DNA of 64,000 nucleotides from Zhongshania aquimaris (GTDB lineage: Bacteria > Pseudomonadota > Gammaproteobacteria > Pseudomonadales > Spongiibacteraceae), in assembly GCF_019312595.1 (NCBI RefSeq), contig NZ_JAHWDQ010000003.1, forward strand, positions 124,001 to 188,000, read 5' to 3'. The position numbers were made by a program, and so were the translations under genes. Within the stretch, counting starts at the first letter, position 1, and each line of letters begins with the position of its first letter. The notes under the pieces are model-generated. The model made no database searches. It worked only from the letters and a program-made list of their open reading frames with translations, and was not told where the DNA came from. Below, in pieces: positions 26,455 to 34,260 of this stretch.

Positions 26455-27123
26455 CTAGAAGCGCAGAACCATATCAACTGAAAAAGTGTCAGCTGCCGTC
26501 TTTATCGACTCGTCGTCATCTAAAATGTAGTGGTCGTACGCTAACGTCAAACTGGCGTTCTGCGCAATATCCATGCGGACGCCAATACCTGCATAGGGGT
26601 CCGTTCCTTCTACGGTGAACCGACCACTGCGACTGCTGTCCTCCAGCGTGCCATCTATCTCCCAACTATATACACCAAAGCGCGCAAATAGGCCGAATGG
26701 CTCGTTATAGGGTGTATGAACATTGATCCCTAGAAAAACACCGTCAGCATCGGCATCCATATCAACCCGACCAGCACTAAAGCCATTGGTCAACACCTGA
26801 GAGCCATCCGATATCGCACTCCCGCTAAGGGAACCTAGCGACGCATAACCAAACTCCAAACCGAGTTCCGGGCTGAAATCAAAGCCAAAACCAATACGGC
26901 CGCCGCTCGATTCGGTGTCCAGGGTAATGCTCGACAAGGAGCCATCACCGAAGCTGTAGCGAAAATCAGAACGATCAAAATCGAAGGAAGAGACACCAAG
27001 CCCACCGAAAACATACATCGCTGGGCCGCTCCGGTAGTGTTGACCGCTGCGCAGATGATCTGCTTCGGCAAACATCGGAAATAACGAAACAGCTGCAAGA
27101 CTTAACAAAGGTAGCGTTTTCAT
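26455..27123 (-). CDS. Outer membrane beta-barrel protein
   Basis: A 222-residue protein with a signal peptide (MKTLPLLSLAAVSLFPMFAEA, cleavage probably after AEA) and alternating amphipathic strands rich in G, Y and aromatic ends, closing with the typical C-terminal strand TFSVDMVLRF. That final F is the outer-membrane barrel signature. It resembles OmpW/OprF-like small barrels with GFGFDFSPELGLEFGY and PYAGIGVRMDIAQNASLTLAYDHY. ATG 27123 has GGAG six bases upstream; longer in-frame starts exist but would move the signal peptide inward. Single gene with its own terminator. Function (channel, adhesin or lipid-related) cannot be told. Confidence 0.8.
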   Translation of the reverse strand: MKTLPLLSLAAVSLFPMFAEADHLRSGQHYRSGPAMYVFGGLGVSSFDFDRSDFRYSFGDGSLSSITLDTESSGGRIGFGFDFSPELGLEFGYASLGSLSGSAISDGSQVLTNGFSAGRVDMDADADGVFLGINVHTPYNEPFGLFARFGVYSWEIDGTLEDSSRSGRFTVEGTDPYAGIGVRMDIAQNASLTLAYDHYILDDDESIKTAADTFSVDMVLRF

Positions 27124-27586
27124 TTTTTTACTCCGCACTGAGAATGCTTGCATTATGAATACCACTATCTGAATCAAGCCTGAACGCCCTAACTACCTTT
27201 GCGTAAGTAATTTTAGAATAAATATGCACGACTTTGACGCAGGCGTTTAGGCACTGCTTAAACATGGTGCAAGTGGCGTACATATAGCTAATTGAAACGT
27301 GAGTCGTTTAAAGCCGAATTAACAATAAAGCGGTTTAGTACACGGAGATCACGACCTGAGCGAATATTTCCACGCCACAATCCGACTAAATACTGTGCTT
27401 ATCAATGCCGCAAATACTTGGCCTACTTGATGCATTGAAGGAATTACAAAGGCATTTATTAAACACTGCAACAAATACCGCCTCAGCACTGTCACATTAG
27501 GGTCAAAGAGTTTCGCTAATATACAAAACAACGCGTTCTGGAAATATAACCGGTTGCGACGGAAGCAGCTAACGGGGTCAAATTAA
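27124..27586. promoter_or_regulatory. 463-bp divergent spacer upstream of the fatty acyl-CoA reductase
   Basis: No gene is evident. At 27295-27309 the inverted repeat AAACG-TGAGT-CGTTT has 5-bp arms and a 5-bp spacer and lies about 280 bases upstream of the reductase start; its centre resembles the GAAAC/GTTTC arms of PsrA-type fatty-acid regulator sites but the spacing is unusual. The ribosome region before ATG 27587 is weak (AACGGGGTC). Confidence 0.35.
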
Positions 27587-29128
27587 ATGGATACAAGTAA
27601 TGATGTTTCACAAACCCTACTTCAGCTCAAAGGCAAGCATGTCTTGATTACCGGCACTACCGGCTTTGTCGGTAAAGTTATGCTGGAAAAAATCATGCGT
27701 TCCGTACCCGACATTGGCGGTGTTTACCTATTGATTAGAGGCACTAAAAAATACGCCAACGCGGGCAATCGCTTCGCCAATGAAATTACCTCATCATCTG
27801 TATTTGAATTTTTGAAACTAAACGCACCAGACTATTTTAACGATTTTTGTCACGGCAAAATCCACTGCATCACTGGAGAGATAACAGAATACCAGTTTGG
27901 TTTGCCGCGGATTGAATTTCGCGACTTAGCAGCCAAAATTGATGCTGTTGTGAACTGTGCTGCAAGCGTGAACTTTCGCGAAGAGCTAGATCGTGCCCTT
28001 AAAATAAACACCTACAGTCTGCGCAATATTGTCGAATTATCTGACCTCGCAGGTAATATCCCCGTCATCCAGGTCTCAACCTGCTACGTCAACGGTTACA
28101 ATAAAGGGCATATTCATGAATCCCTCTCTGTACCCGCTCGTGTAGACATTCCTCGCCATAGAGAAGGCTATTTTGAAGTCGGCAATTTAATCGAAGAGCT
28201 CGAACTGAAAATCAATCAAACGCAGCAAAAATATGAAGGTACGGAGTTAAAAAGACAACTCGTAGATTTAGGAATCCGTGAAGCACACACCTGTGGCTGG
28301 AACGATACCTATACGTTTACTAAGTGGCTGGGTGAGCAATTGCTACTCAAATCACTTAGAGGATATTCATTAACACTGCTAAGACCATCTATTGTAGAAA
28401 GCACATTGCGTGAACCTTCACCGGGCTGGATAGAAGGTGTAAAAGTAGCCGATGCCATTTTACTCGCCTACGCCAAAGAGAAAGTGACCTTCTTTCCTGG
28501 CAAACGCAGCGGCGTTATTGACGTGATTCCCGCCGACTTAGTCTCAAACAGCATCCTTCTTTCTCTGGCAGAACAATTTAAGAGCCCAGGCAAACACCAT
28601 ATCTATCAATGCTGCAGTGGTTCGGCAAACCCATTAACACTCGGAAATTTTATTGACCATCTCATGACCGAAGCGAAGGAGAATCACGGTAGCTACGACA
28701 AACTATTTTCGAGACAACCCCGCAAGCCTTTCATTGCCGTCAATAAACGCGTGTTTAATGCCATTGCATTTTGCTTGGGCGCAGTCCTCTCGGCGGTAAG
28801 CCAAACACTAATCCGTTTAGGGTTTAAGCGCGGCCTCAAAGCCCATCGCAACTTAGAAGCGGCAATGACACTATCAACCCTTTTCTCGTTTTATACCGAA
28901 CCAGAATATGTTTTCCATAACGACAAACTAATGGATCTAGCAAAACGCATGGGCAAAGCAGATCAAGACCTTTTCCCGGTAGATTCAAAAGCAATCGGAT
29001 GGGAAAATTACTTGCGAAAAATTCATATGGCGGGTTTAAATTGCTACGCCTTAAAGGGACGTAAACAAGCACTCAATAAAGTCAGCAATACAAGCCTTGT
29101 CAGTAGCAGCGAAAAACAGGCTGCTTGA
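27587..29128 (+). CDS. Alcohol-forming fatty acyl-CoA reductase (FAR)
   Basis: A 513-residue enzyme that reduces fatty acyl-CoA (or acyl-ACP) through the aldehyde to a fatty alcohol with NADPH. The Rossmann motif ITGTTGFVGK (G23, G26, G29) and the catalytic YTFTK (Y242, K246) are intact, with the C-terminal sterile/FAR_C domain from about residue 370. Length and long stretches, such as GWIEGVKVADAI, FPGKRSG and VIQVSTCYVNG, match my memory of the 513-residue Marinobacter wax-ester reductase. It likely works in wax ester or fatty alcohol formation. No wax synthase lies in the window. Monocistronic, convergent with the NDH-2 gene. Confidence 0.9.
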   Translation: MDTSNDVSQTLLQLKGKHVLITGTTGFVGKVMLEKIMRSVPDIGGVYLLIRGTKKYANAGNRFANEITSSSVFEFLKLNAPDYFNDFCHGKIHCITGEITEYQFGLPRIEFRDLAAKIDAVVNCAASVNFREELDRALKINTYSLRNIVELSDLAGNIPVIQVSTCYVNGYNKGHIHESLSVPARVDIPRHREGYFEVGNLIEELELKINQTQQKYEGTELKRQLVDLGIREAHTCGWNDTYTFTKWLGEQLLLKSLRGYSLTLLRPSIVESTLREPSPGWIEGVKVADAILLAYAKEKVTFFPGKRSGVIDVIPADLVSNSILLSLAEQFKSPGKHHIYQCCSGSANPLTLGNFIDHLMTEAKENHGSYDKLFSRQPRKPFIAVNKRVFNAIAFCLGAVLSAVSQTLIRLGFKRGLKAHRNLEAAMTLSTLFSFYTEPEYVFHNDKLMDLAKRMGKADQDLFPVDSKAIGWENYLRKIHMAGLNCYALKGRKQALNKVSNTSLVSSSEKQAA

Positions 29129-29138
29129 TATCTCGCAA

Positions 29139-29173
29139 GGTGGTGTGAATGCTAAGTTTAGCTCCACACCACC
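29139..29173. terminator. Hairpin between convergent FAR and NDH-2 genes
   Basis: GGTGGTGTG (29139-29147) pairs with CACACCACC (29165-29173); within the loop GCTAA and TTAGC form an inner stem. No long T run follows on either strand, so this may be a bidirectional, partly Rho-dependent stop. Confidence 0.5.
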
Positions 29174-29218
29174 AAACAACCACCGTTAGTGACGTTTTTG
29201 TAAATTAGAAGCCGTAGC

Positions 29219-30493
29219 TTAGTGGAGCTTCAGTCGTGGTCTTAGCAGTCGGTTAAACCGCCCCGCCATCAATAACATCAATGTCCGCAGCCAACCGTAG
29301 ATCGCAGCTTGATGCAGCCGATACAAACTGACGTACATCATGCGCGCCATCCAGCCTTCAATAAAGAAGCTGCCACCGCGCACACTACCCATCAGATTTC
29401 CTAGGGCAGAATACTCCGACAGTGACACCAGTGAACCGTGATCGCGATATCTAAAAGGCTTCAGCGGTTCACCTTTTACAATGCGTAGTAAATTGGCTGC
29501 GGTGTGATTAGCCATTTGCTGAGCAGATTGTGCGCGTGGTGGCACATTTTTACCTTCAACAAGCTCACAAGCACAGCAATCGCCTATCGCAAATATTGCT
29601 GGGTCTGCCGTTTGTAAATTTGGATCAACCACTAACTGATTGATACGATTGACCTCAAGGCCCCACTGTTTCAGTACATCCGGCGCCTTAATCCCCGCGG
29701 CCCAAACTAGCAAGGCTGCATCAATTCGCTCACCATCACCCGTGATAAAACCGTTTTCATCCGCTTGTTTGACCATCGTAGAGGTATGTACCTTAACCCC
29801 CATATTTTCAAGCTCAGCCTGTGCAGCACTAGCAATTTGTTCACTCAGTGCAGGCAACAAACGAGGACCCGCCTCAATAACATGGACTTGCAAACGGCTG
29901 CGATCCAACTCTTTATGTCCATAGAGTTTCAGCAAAGCAACGGCGTGATGAATCTCAGCAGCGAGCTCCACGCCTGTTGCGCCGCCACCAACAATCGCTA
30001 CCGATACCGTGTCACGATAAAAGTCGGCGCTTAAGCAGTGATTTAAAAAACGCTCATGGAAGCGGTCAGCTTGCTCGCGGGTATCTAGGAACAAGCATTG
30101 CTCCCTAACGCCCAGCGTATTGAAATCGTTACCTAGACTACCCACGGTGATCACCAGATAGTCATAGGGAATTCTGCGCTCGGGCAGAATTTCTTTGCCA
30201 CTTGGACCAGTGGCAGGCTCTAGAATAATTTCTTTGTTCTCACGATCAAGGCCGCTCATGCGTCCCTTAGAAAAGCTATAATGATTATGATGAGCGTGGG
30301 CGCGGTAGTCCACCGCATCTAGGTCTGAATCTATAGCTCCTGTGGCAACTTCGTGAAAACGGGGCTTCCAGATATGACTAGCACTGGCATCTACTAGCGT
30401 TATATTGGCTTTACCGCGCTTCCCTAATCGGCGGCCCAACTTTGTCACCAACGGCAATCCACCTGCACCACCGCCTACAACCACGATATTCAT
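29219..30493 (-). CDS. ndh: Type II NADH dehydrogenase / FAD-dependent oxidoreductase
   Basis: A 424-residue pyridine nucleotide-disulfide oxidoreductase of the NDH-2 type. The FAD dinucleotide motif VVVGGGAGGLPLVTKLGRRL opens the protein, the NADH Rossmann motif is VAIVGGGATGVELAAEIHHA near residue 165, and AIFAIGDCCACELVEG lies near residue 300. The C-terminal part (GWMARMMYVSLYRLHQAAIYGWLRTL) is amphipathic and likely contacts the membrane. It would oxidise NADH and reduce quinone without pumping protons. A flavoprotein of related fold (e.g. sulfide:quinone type) is less likely because the redox cysteines are absent. Preceded upstream by the RDD gene 34 bp away. Confidence 0.88.
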   Translation of the reverse strand: MNIVVVGGGAGGLPLVTKLGRRLGKRGKANITLVDASASHIWKPRFHEVATGAIDSDLDAVDYRAHAHHNHYSFSKGRMSGLDRENKEIILEPATGPSGKEILPERRIPYDYLVITVGSLGNDFNTLGVREQCLFLDTREQADRFHERFLNHCLSADFYRDTVSVAIVGGGATGVELAAEIHHAVALLKLYGHKELDRSRLQVHVIEAGPRLLPALSEQIASAAQAELENMGVKVHTSTMVKQADENGFITGDGERIDAALLVWAAGIKAPDVLKQWGLEVNRINQLVVDPNLQTADPAIFAIGDCCACELVEGKNVPPRAQSAQQMANHTAANLLRIVKGEPLKPFRYRDHGSLVSLSEYSALGNLMGSVRGGSFFIEGWMARMMYVSLYRLHQAAIYGWLRTLMLLMAGRFNRLLRPRLKLH

Positions 30494-30527
30494 ACTCGTA
30501 CCTCTACAACTATTAATTCATATTCCT

Positions 30528-30977
30528 TTACTCTTCGATACTTGACTGGCTTTCATCATCACTTACCACTACTACAGTGCCGGCAATTTTATCGTGCCAT
30601 CCCTGCTTTTTGGGATCTAAGGCCACCCAAAGAATACCGAGGAACAAGGGAATCATAGACACGTAATAGCCAATATATCGCAGTACAAATTGCGTGGTCG
30701 TCGGCTTAGCTCCAGTGCGCGCATCTACTATGAGTAAACCGGTCATCATTTTTCCGGGGGTTGCCGACTTGTAAACCCAAAACAAAATCACAGCTAGCGG
30801 CGGCAACAGGTAATTTAACAACACATCCAAACCGGTGCCCATTCCTGATCCATTTACCCAATAAGCGCGACCGGAGATAGCCGTTATCAAAGGGCCTAGT
30901 AACAGCAAAATTAATAATGTATCAATGATCGACGCACCTACGCGCACCCAGAAACCGGCATAATTCGGTTTGCTCAT
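30528..30977 (-). CDS. RDD family membrane protein
   Basis: A 149-residue inner-membrane protein with three hydrophobic helices: IDTLLILLLLGPLITAI, LLNYLLPPLAVILFWVYK and IGYYVSMIPLFLGILWVAL. The RDD domain pattern (R-x-G-A-x-x-I-D near the N-terminus and TPGKMMTGLLIVDARTG) is clear; the name-giving Arg-Asp-Asp is partly visible in the first helix region. Role is unknown in most members; some transport compatible ions. ATG 30977 with AGAAG upstream is preferred over a GTG three codons earlier. It lies 34 bp upstream of the NDH-2 gene, probably co-transcribed. Confidence 0.85.
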   Translation of the reverse strand: MSKPNYAGFWVRVGASIIDTLLILLLLGPLITAISGRAYWVNGSGMGTGLDVLLNYLLPPLAVILFWVYKSATPGKMMTGLLIVDARTGAKPTTTQFVLRYIGYYVSMIPLFLGILWVALDPKKQGWHDKIAGTVVVVSDDESQSSIEE

Positions 30978-31219
30978 AAACAACACTTCTCTGTTTGAAA
31001 TGAGGATTTAAAAAGTGGAATAAGACATAGACAAGTATGCGCGAAAAGCGGGCCTGTAAAGGCACATCGGCTTATAGCTTAGCTGCAAGATGTCACTTAA
31101 TTAGGGATCTAAAATTGATACCAAGGGTAACGCTACTCAAATTCTAGCGCCAGCACTTCCTTACATTAAAAGCAAAAATAATCCCACCGCAGTATTGACT
31201 ATACAATCAATACTCGCAC

Positions 31220-31807
31220 TCACACTTCTGGCCAGATCCAATCAAACTCCATTTGCTTTGCAGTACGAACGGCTAATTCGCTTCCCTGCAAGCGTCCGAC
31301 AATATACAAGCTCATGTCAATGCCGGCAGATATACCGCCGGAGCTAATAATATTACCGCTATCTACCCACCGCGTTTCTTCGCAAACGTGTAGATTCGGG
31401 AAGCGTTCACGCAGGCTGACAACATCTTCCCAGTGGGTTGTTACCTTGTGATCTGTTACCACATCCGCGGCTGCCAACAAAAAAACACCTGTACACACCG
31501 AAGCGACCAAAGACGCCTGCCCAGACTGAGTTTTGATCCAGGAAAGGACTGCCGGCTTATTCATTTCCAGATCATGTACACCACCCACCACAATAAGAAG
31601 ATCAATAGTCGGATGATTAGCGAAATGATAATTAGGGTTGACCGAAAAACCCGCTCTGGCTAACACAGGCCCCGGCTCTTCTGAAATTAAAAAAACCTCA
31701 AATGGTGGCGACTCGCCGCATAGTCGCGAAGCCGTCGAAAACACCTCAAACGGTCCGGCAAAATCGAGAACCTCGGCATTCTCGTAGCAGTATATTCCGA
31801 CGTTCAT
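31220..31807 (-). CDS. DJ-1/PfpI family protein
   Basis: A 195-residue class I glutamine amidotransferase-like protein. The nucleophile elbow VCTGVFLLAAA contains the conserved cysteine, and the acidic partner residue lies in the N-terminal FAGPFEVF. ISSGGISAGIDMSL near the C-terminus is typical of the GlxA/ThiJ group; there is no DNA-binding domain, unlike GlxA regulators. Activities of relatives include isonitrile hydratase, chaperone and protease; none can be asserted. Start at ATG 31807 with GGGAG eight bases upstream. Followed 27 bp earlier on the strand by the GST-like gene. Confidence 0.85.
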   Translation of the reverse strand: MNVGIYCYENAEVLDFAGPFEVFSTASRLCGESPPFEVFLISEEPGPVLARAGFSVNPNYHFANHPTIDLLIVVGGVHDLEMNKPAVLSWIKTQSGQASLVASVCTGVFLLAAADVVTDHKVTTHWEDVVSLRERFPNLHVCEETRWVDSGNIISSGGISAGIDMSLYIVGRLQGSELAVRTAKQMEFDWIWPEV

Positions 31808-31834
31808 CAAGCCACTCCCACTGAACGATAAGAG

Positions 31835-32536
31835 TTATACATAATAGCGCGCATGAATTTGCTGACAGTAACTCGTCAAATTCTCGTAGCGCTTGGCGAT
31901 AGTATTAAACTCATTATCGATGGTAACCAGCACAAACTCAGCCAAAAAAGCAAACACACAGGCATCGAGAAAACTCGGTTTATCCGTCATAAAATAAGGC
32001 TTGGTCCCTAATAAAATCGACAAGCTATCCATGGTGTAAACAAATATCTGTTTGACTTCATCTTTAGAGTGCCGCCCCATCCCCTGCTTATAAATGGTCG
32101 AACGAACGTTCTTACGAACCCACCAGGCCGCGCCGTGATTTAGAGGAAAAGGTAAAGAGCCAAAAAATGCTGCCTTAGTTTGCGGCCATGTATCTTCACA
32201 GACCCATCGGGAATAGAGCAAACACCAATACAGATTTTCATCCAGCGACTTGGCTATGAGATACGCTTGCGCTCGCTGCTCAGGGCTTAAAGCCGAACTC
32301 ATGGTCACGTCCGCTTTAGCATTTAAATAATCTAAAATGAAGGCTGAATCAGCGATGGTTTTATCGCCATCCACGATATAGGGTAACTTGCCTTTAGGCG
32401 CATTTTGCAAATTAGAAATTGCGGACTTGCGTTCAAATTCTAATCCAGCCATGCGCAGATACACATCCACTTTCAATACAAAGGGGCTGGCGTCTACCAA
32501 TCCAAAAGCTTCATTAAACCCATACAAGGTAATCAT
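31835..32536 (-). CDS. Glutathione S-transferase-like protein
   Basis: A 233-residue protein with an N-terminal thioredoxin-fold domain (ITLYGFNEAFGLVDASPFVLKVDVYLRM, then KGKLPYIVDGDKTIADSAFILDYL, containing the conserved cis-proline and the D-S/E-S glutathione-contact motif) and an all-helical C-terminal domain (about residues 90-230). It resembles the FAXC/metaxin-like subgroup more than classic GSTs. Catalysis is unproven. It is in line with the DJ-1-like gene. Confidence 0.82.
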   Translation of the reverse strand: MITLYGFNEAFGLVDASPFVLKVDVYLRMAGLEFERKSAISNLQNAPKGKLPYIVDGDKTIADSAFILDYLNAKADVTMSSALSPEQRAQAYLIAKSLDENLYWCLLYSRWVCEDTWPQTKAAFFGSLPFPLNHGAAWWVRKNVRSTIYKQGMGRHSKDEVKQIFVYTMDSLSILLGTKPYFMTDKPSFLDACVFAFLAEFVLVTIDNEFNTIAKRYENLTSYCQQIHARYYV

Positions 32537-32582
32537 CGTGGCCTCCGTGGCAAATCACCCAATCTACGTTCAAATAGTTCTG

Positions 32583-33020
32583 TTATGGCCCATTCAGCAT
32601 TATGCGTGTCGCCAATTGAATTTCACGTAAAAACCCCGTCAATGCAGCGATCAAAAAGCACATCGCAAACACAAATAAAGACGCTACTACCAAGCTGCTA
32701 TTCCAGCCGATGACCGCGCTGATAAACAATAGTGCTATGACCATACACACCAGCAAGGCGCTAGCGGTACTGAAGGCAATAGCTCGGTGCACAACCCGCG
32801 CACGACGGGTCAACATCCCCAGCTCATCTCTAATTGTCACGCCGCGTGTGTCGCTGACAGATTCTAGACGATGATGAAGATTGCGACTGCGATCAATAAT
32901 CCTCGCGAGTCGGTTTGTAAGAACATTTAAAATACCACCAATACCCGCAAGCAAAAACACCGGTGCTACCGCTTGCTGGATTGCATGAGTAATGGTGACA
33001 ACTTCGATATCAACTGCCAT
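32583..33020 (-). CDS. DUF2721 family membrane protein
   Basis: A 145-residue protein with an N-terminal helix (AIQQAVAPVFLLAGIGGILNVLTNRLARIIDRSRNL) and two strong C-terminal membrane helices (AFSTASALLVCMVIALLFISAVI, SLVVASLFVFAMCFLIAALTG), matching DUF2721. The charged middle segment is cytoplasmic or periplasmic. Function is unknown. It sits 46 bp upstream of the GST-like gene and 39 bp from the Rieske gene, so these may form one transcript. Confidence 0.85.
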   Translation of the reverse strand: MAVDIEVVTITHAIQQAVAPVFLLAGIGGILNVLTNRLARIIDRSRNLHHRLESVSDTRGVTIRDELGMLTRRARVVHRAIAFSTASALLVCMVIALLFISAVIGWNSSLVVASLFVFAMCFLIAALTGFLREIQLATRIMLNGP

Positions 33021-33059
33021 GTACGTCCCTAACGCGTTACGCGCGACAACAACTACAAC

Positions 33060-33425
33060 TTATATATGAATAAAAACTTGCTCGCCTTCACACTCTACTT
33101 TAAAGGTATTCAATGCCTGTGGCGATTTACCTAGAGCAATCAATTTGTGCGTCCAGCCTGGCATGGGTATACCGATAAAGGCGTTAGTCCAATCGACGTT
33201 TTCACCGGTCAGCAAATTAAAACTGGAACCATGGAAGGGACACACCACCGCACCATCGCAGACTTTGCCCTTAGCTAAGGGCAAACCTAAATGAGGACAG
33301 CGATTTTCGACTGCGCAAAGCTGGCCATTTATCTTGCTCAGCAATACTTTTTGACCATTCACCGTTTTACTTAATAATGCATCACTTTGAATATCGTCTA
33401 GATTTGCTACAAATATTTTTTCCAT
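33060..33425 (-). CDS. Rieske [2Fe-2S] domain protein
   Basis: A 121-residue soluble Rieske ferredoxin-like protein. CPHLG (C43, H45) and CPFHG (C62, H65) provide the two cysteines and two histidines for the cluster. It is a stand-alone electron carrier, for example to an oxygenase, or a small oxygenase component; no oxygenase is adjacent. Length fits Rieske ferredoxins. It lies 39 bp after the Lrp-type regulator gene on the same strand. Confidence 0.9.
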   Translation of the reverse strand: MEKIFVANLDDIQSDALLSKTVNGQKVLLSKINGQLCAVENRCPHLGLPLAKGKVCDGAVVCPFHGSSFNLLTGENVDWTNAFIGIPMPGWTHKLIALGKSPQALNTFKVECEGEQVFIHI

Positions 33426-33464
33426 GTATCCCCCTAGTTAGACAAACCGATTCCGTCAACGGTA

Positions 33465-33944
33465 TTAATTGCTCTGGGATGACAACAAGGGCAGCGAGGT
33501 TTTGTTCACCGGCGACTTCATCACAAAGCTTGAGTGTACGCCGGTCACACCATCTATTCGAGTGATCTTATTTAGCAGCAGTGCCTGAAACCCGTCCATG
33601 TCGGCAACGATTACCTTTAGGAGATAATCCGCTGATTGCCCGGTAATCAAATGGCATTCTAATACCTCCGGATACGCGCCGACATGACGTTCAAAGTTTT
33701 CAAAGCGCTCAGGCGTATGCCTGTCCATACTAATCTGTATAAACGCCATCAAATTAAGCCCAAGGGCACGTGCATTGAGTACGGCACGATATGCACCGAT
33801 AAGCCCCGCTTCTTCCAAGCGTCGCACACGCCGAAGGCACGGCGACGGCGACAAACCGATGCTATCAGCCAAATCCTGGTTACTAAGTCGACCGTCTTCC
33901 TGCAAGGCTTCTAAAATGCGTCTATCATAGGCATCTATATTCAT
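33465..33944 (-). CDS. Lrp/AsnC family transcriptional regulator
   Basis: A 159-residue regulator with an N-terminal winged helix-turn-helix (residues about 1-60, RLSNQDLADSIGLSPSPCLRRVRRLEEAGLI) and a C-terminal RAM ligand-binding domain (NLMAFIQISMD to about 150, GVTGVHSSFVMK). Lrp-like proteins bind amino acids such as leucine and form octamers. It is divergent from leuA, which starts 316 bp away, so a role in leucine-biosynthesis control is plausible but not shown. Alternatively it regulates the Rieske/DUF2721 genes behind it. Confidence 0.93.
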   Translation of the reverse strand: MNIDAYDRRILEALQEDGRLSNQDLADSIGLSPSPCLRRVRRLEEAGLIGAYRAVLNARALGLNLMAFIQISMDRHTPERFENFERHVGAYPEVLECHLITGQSADYLLKVIVADMDGFQALLLNKITRIDGVTGVHSSFVMKSPVNKTSLPLLSSQSN

Positions 33945-34260
33945 TAAATTTCAACCTTACTCACATTAAAGGCATTATATTCTACTAATTTAACTTTATA
34001 CGCAATTAGTCGCTATTATTTCTTTAAATCAAGCACAACTTCGCAATCCTCTGCCAATGCCAATTCCCTATACTGGGAACCGTGGAGTTACCGCTCCGCA
34101 CAACACGTCCCGCTGACCGCCACACCCCGCTCTCAGCGAGCACGACAGTAGACCCTTTTACAAAAAGCGTCTAAGCATAAACGGCAAAACGCCCGGCACA
34201 CCGGGCTCCGCCGCTGGACATACAACAAACCAAACATACCAATAGAGGAAATATCAGATC
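33945..34260. promoter_or_regulatory. Divergent leuA/lrp-type spacer with a leader hairpin
   Basis: The left half is A+T rich, as expected for promoters of both genes. Before leuA, CGGC (34182-34185) and GCCG (34210-34213) enclose GCCCGG (34191-34196) and CCGGGC (34201-34206), a two-tier hairpin ending 48 bases upstream of ATG 34261. No T run follows, so it is not a terminator, and no leucine-rich leader peptide is present. The leuA ribosome site is AGAGGAAA. Confidence 0.45.

Noticed and set aside
34057-34116. Short frame upstream of leuA (MPIPYTGNRGVTAPHNTSR) as an attenuation leader peptide
   Set aside because: It contains no leucine codons, has no ribosome site, and no terminator hairpin follows.
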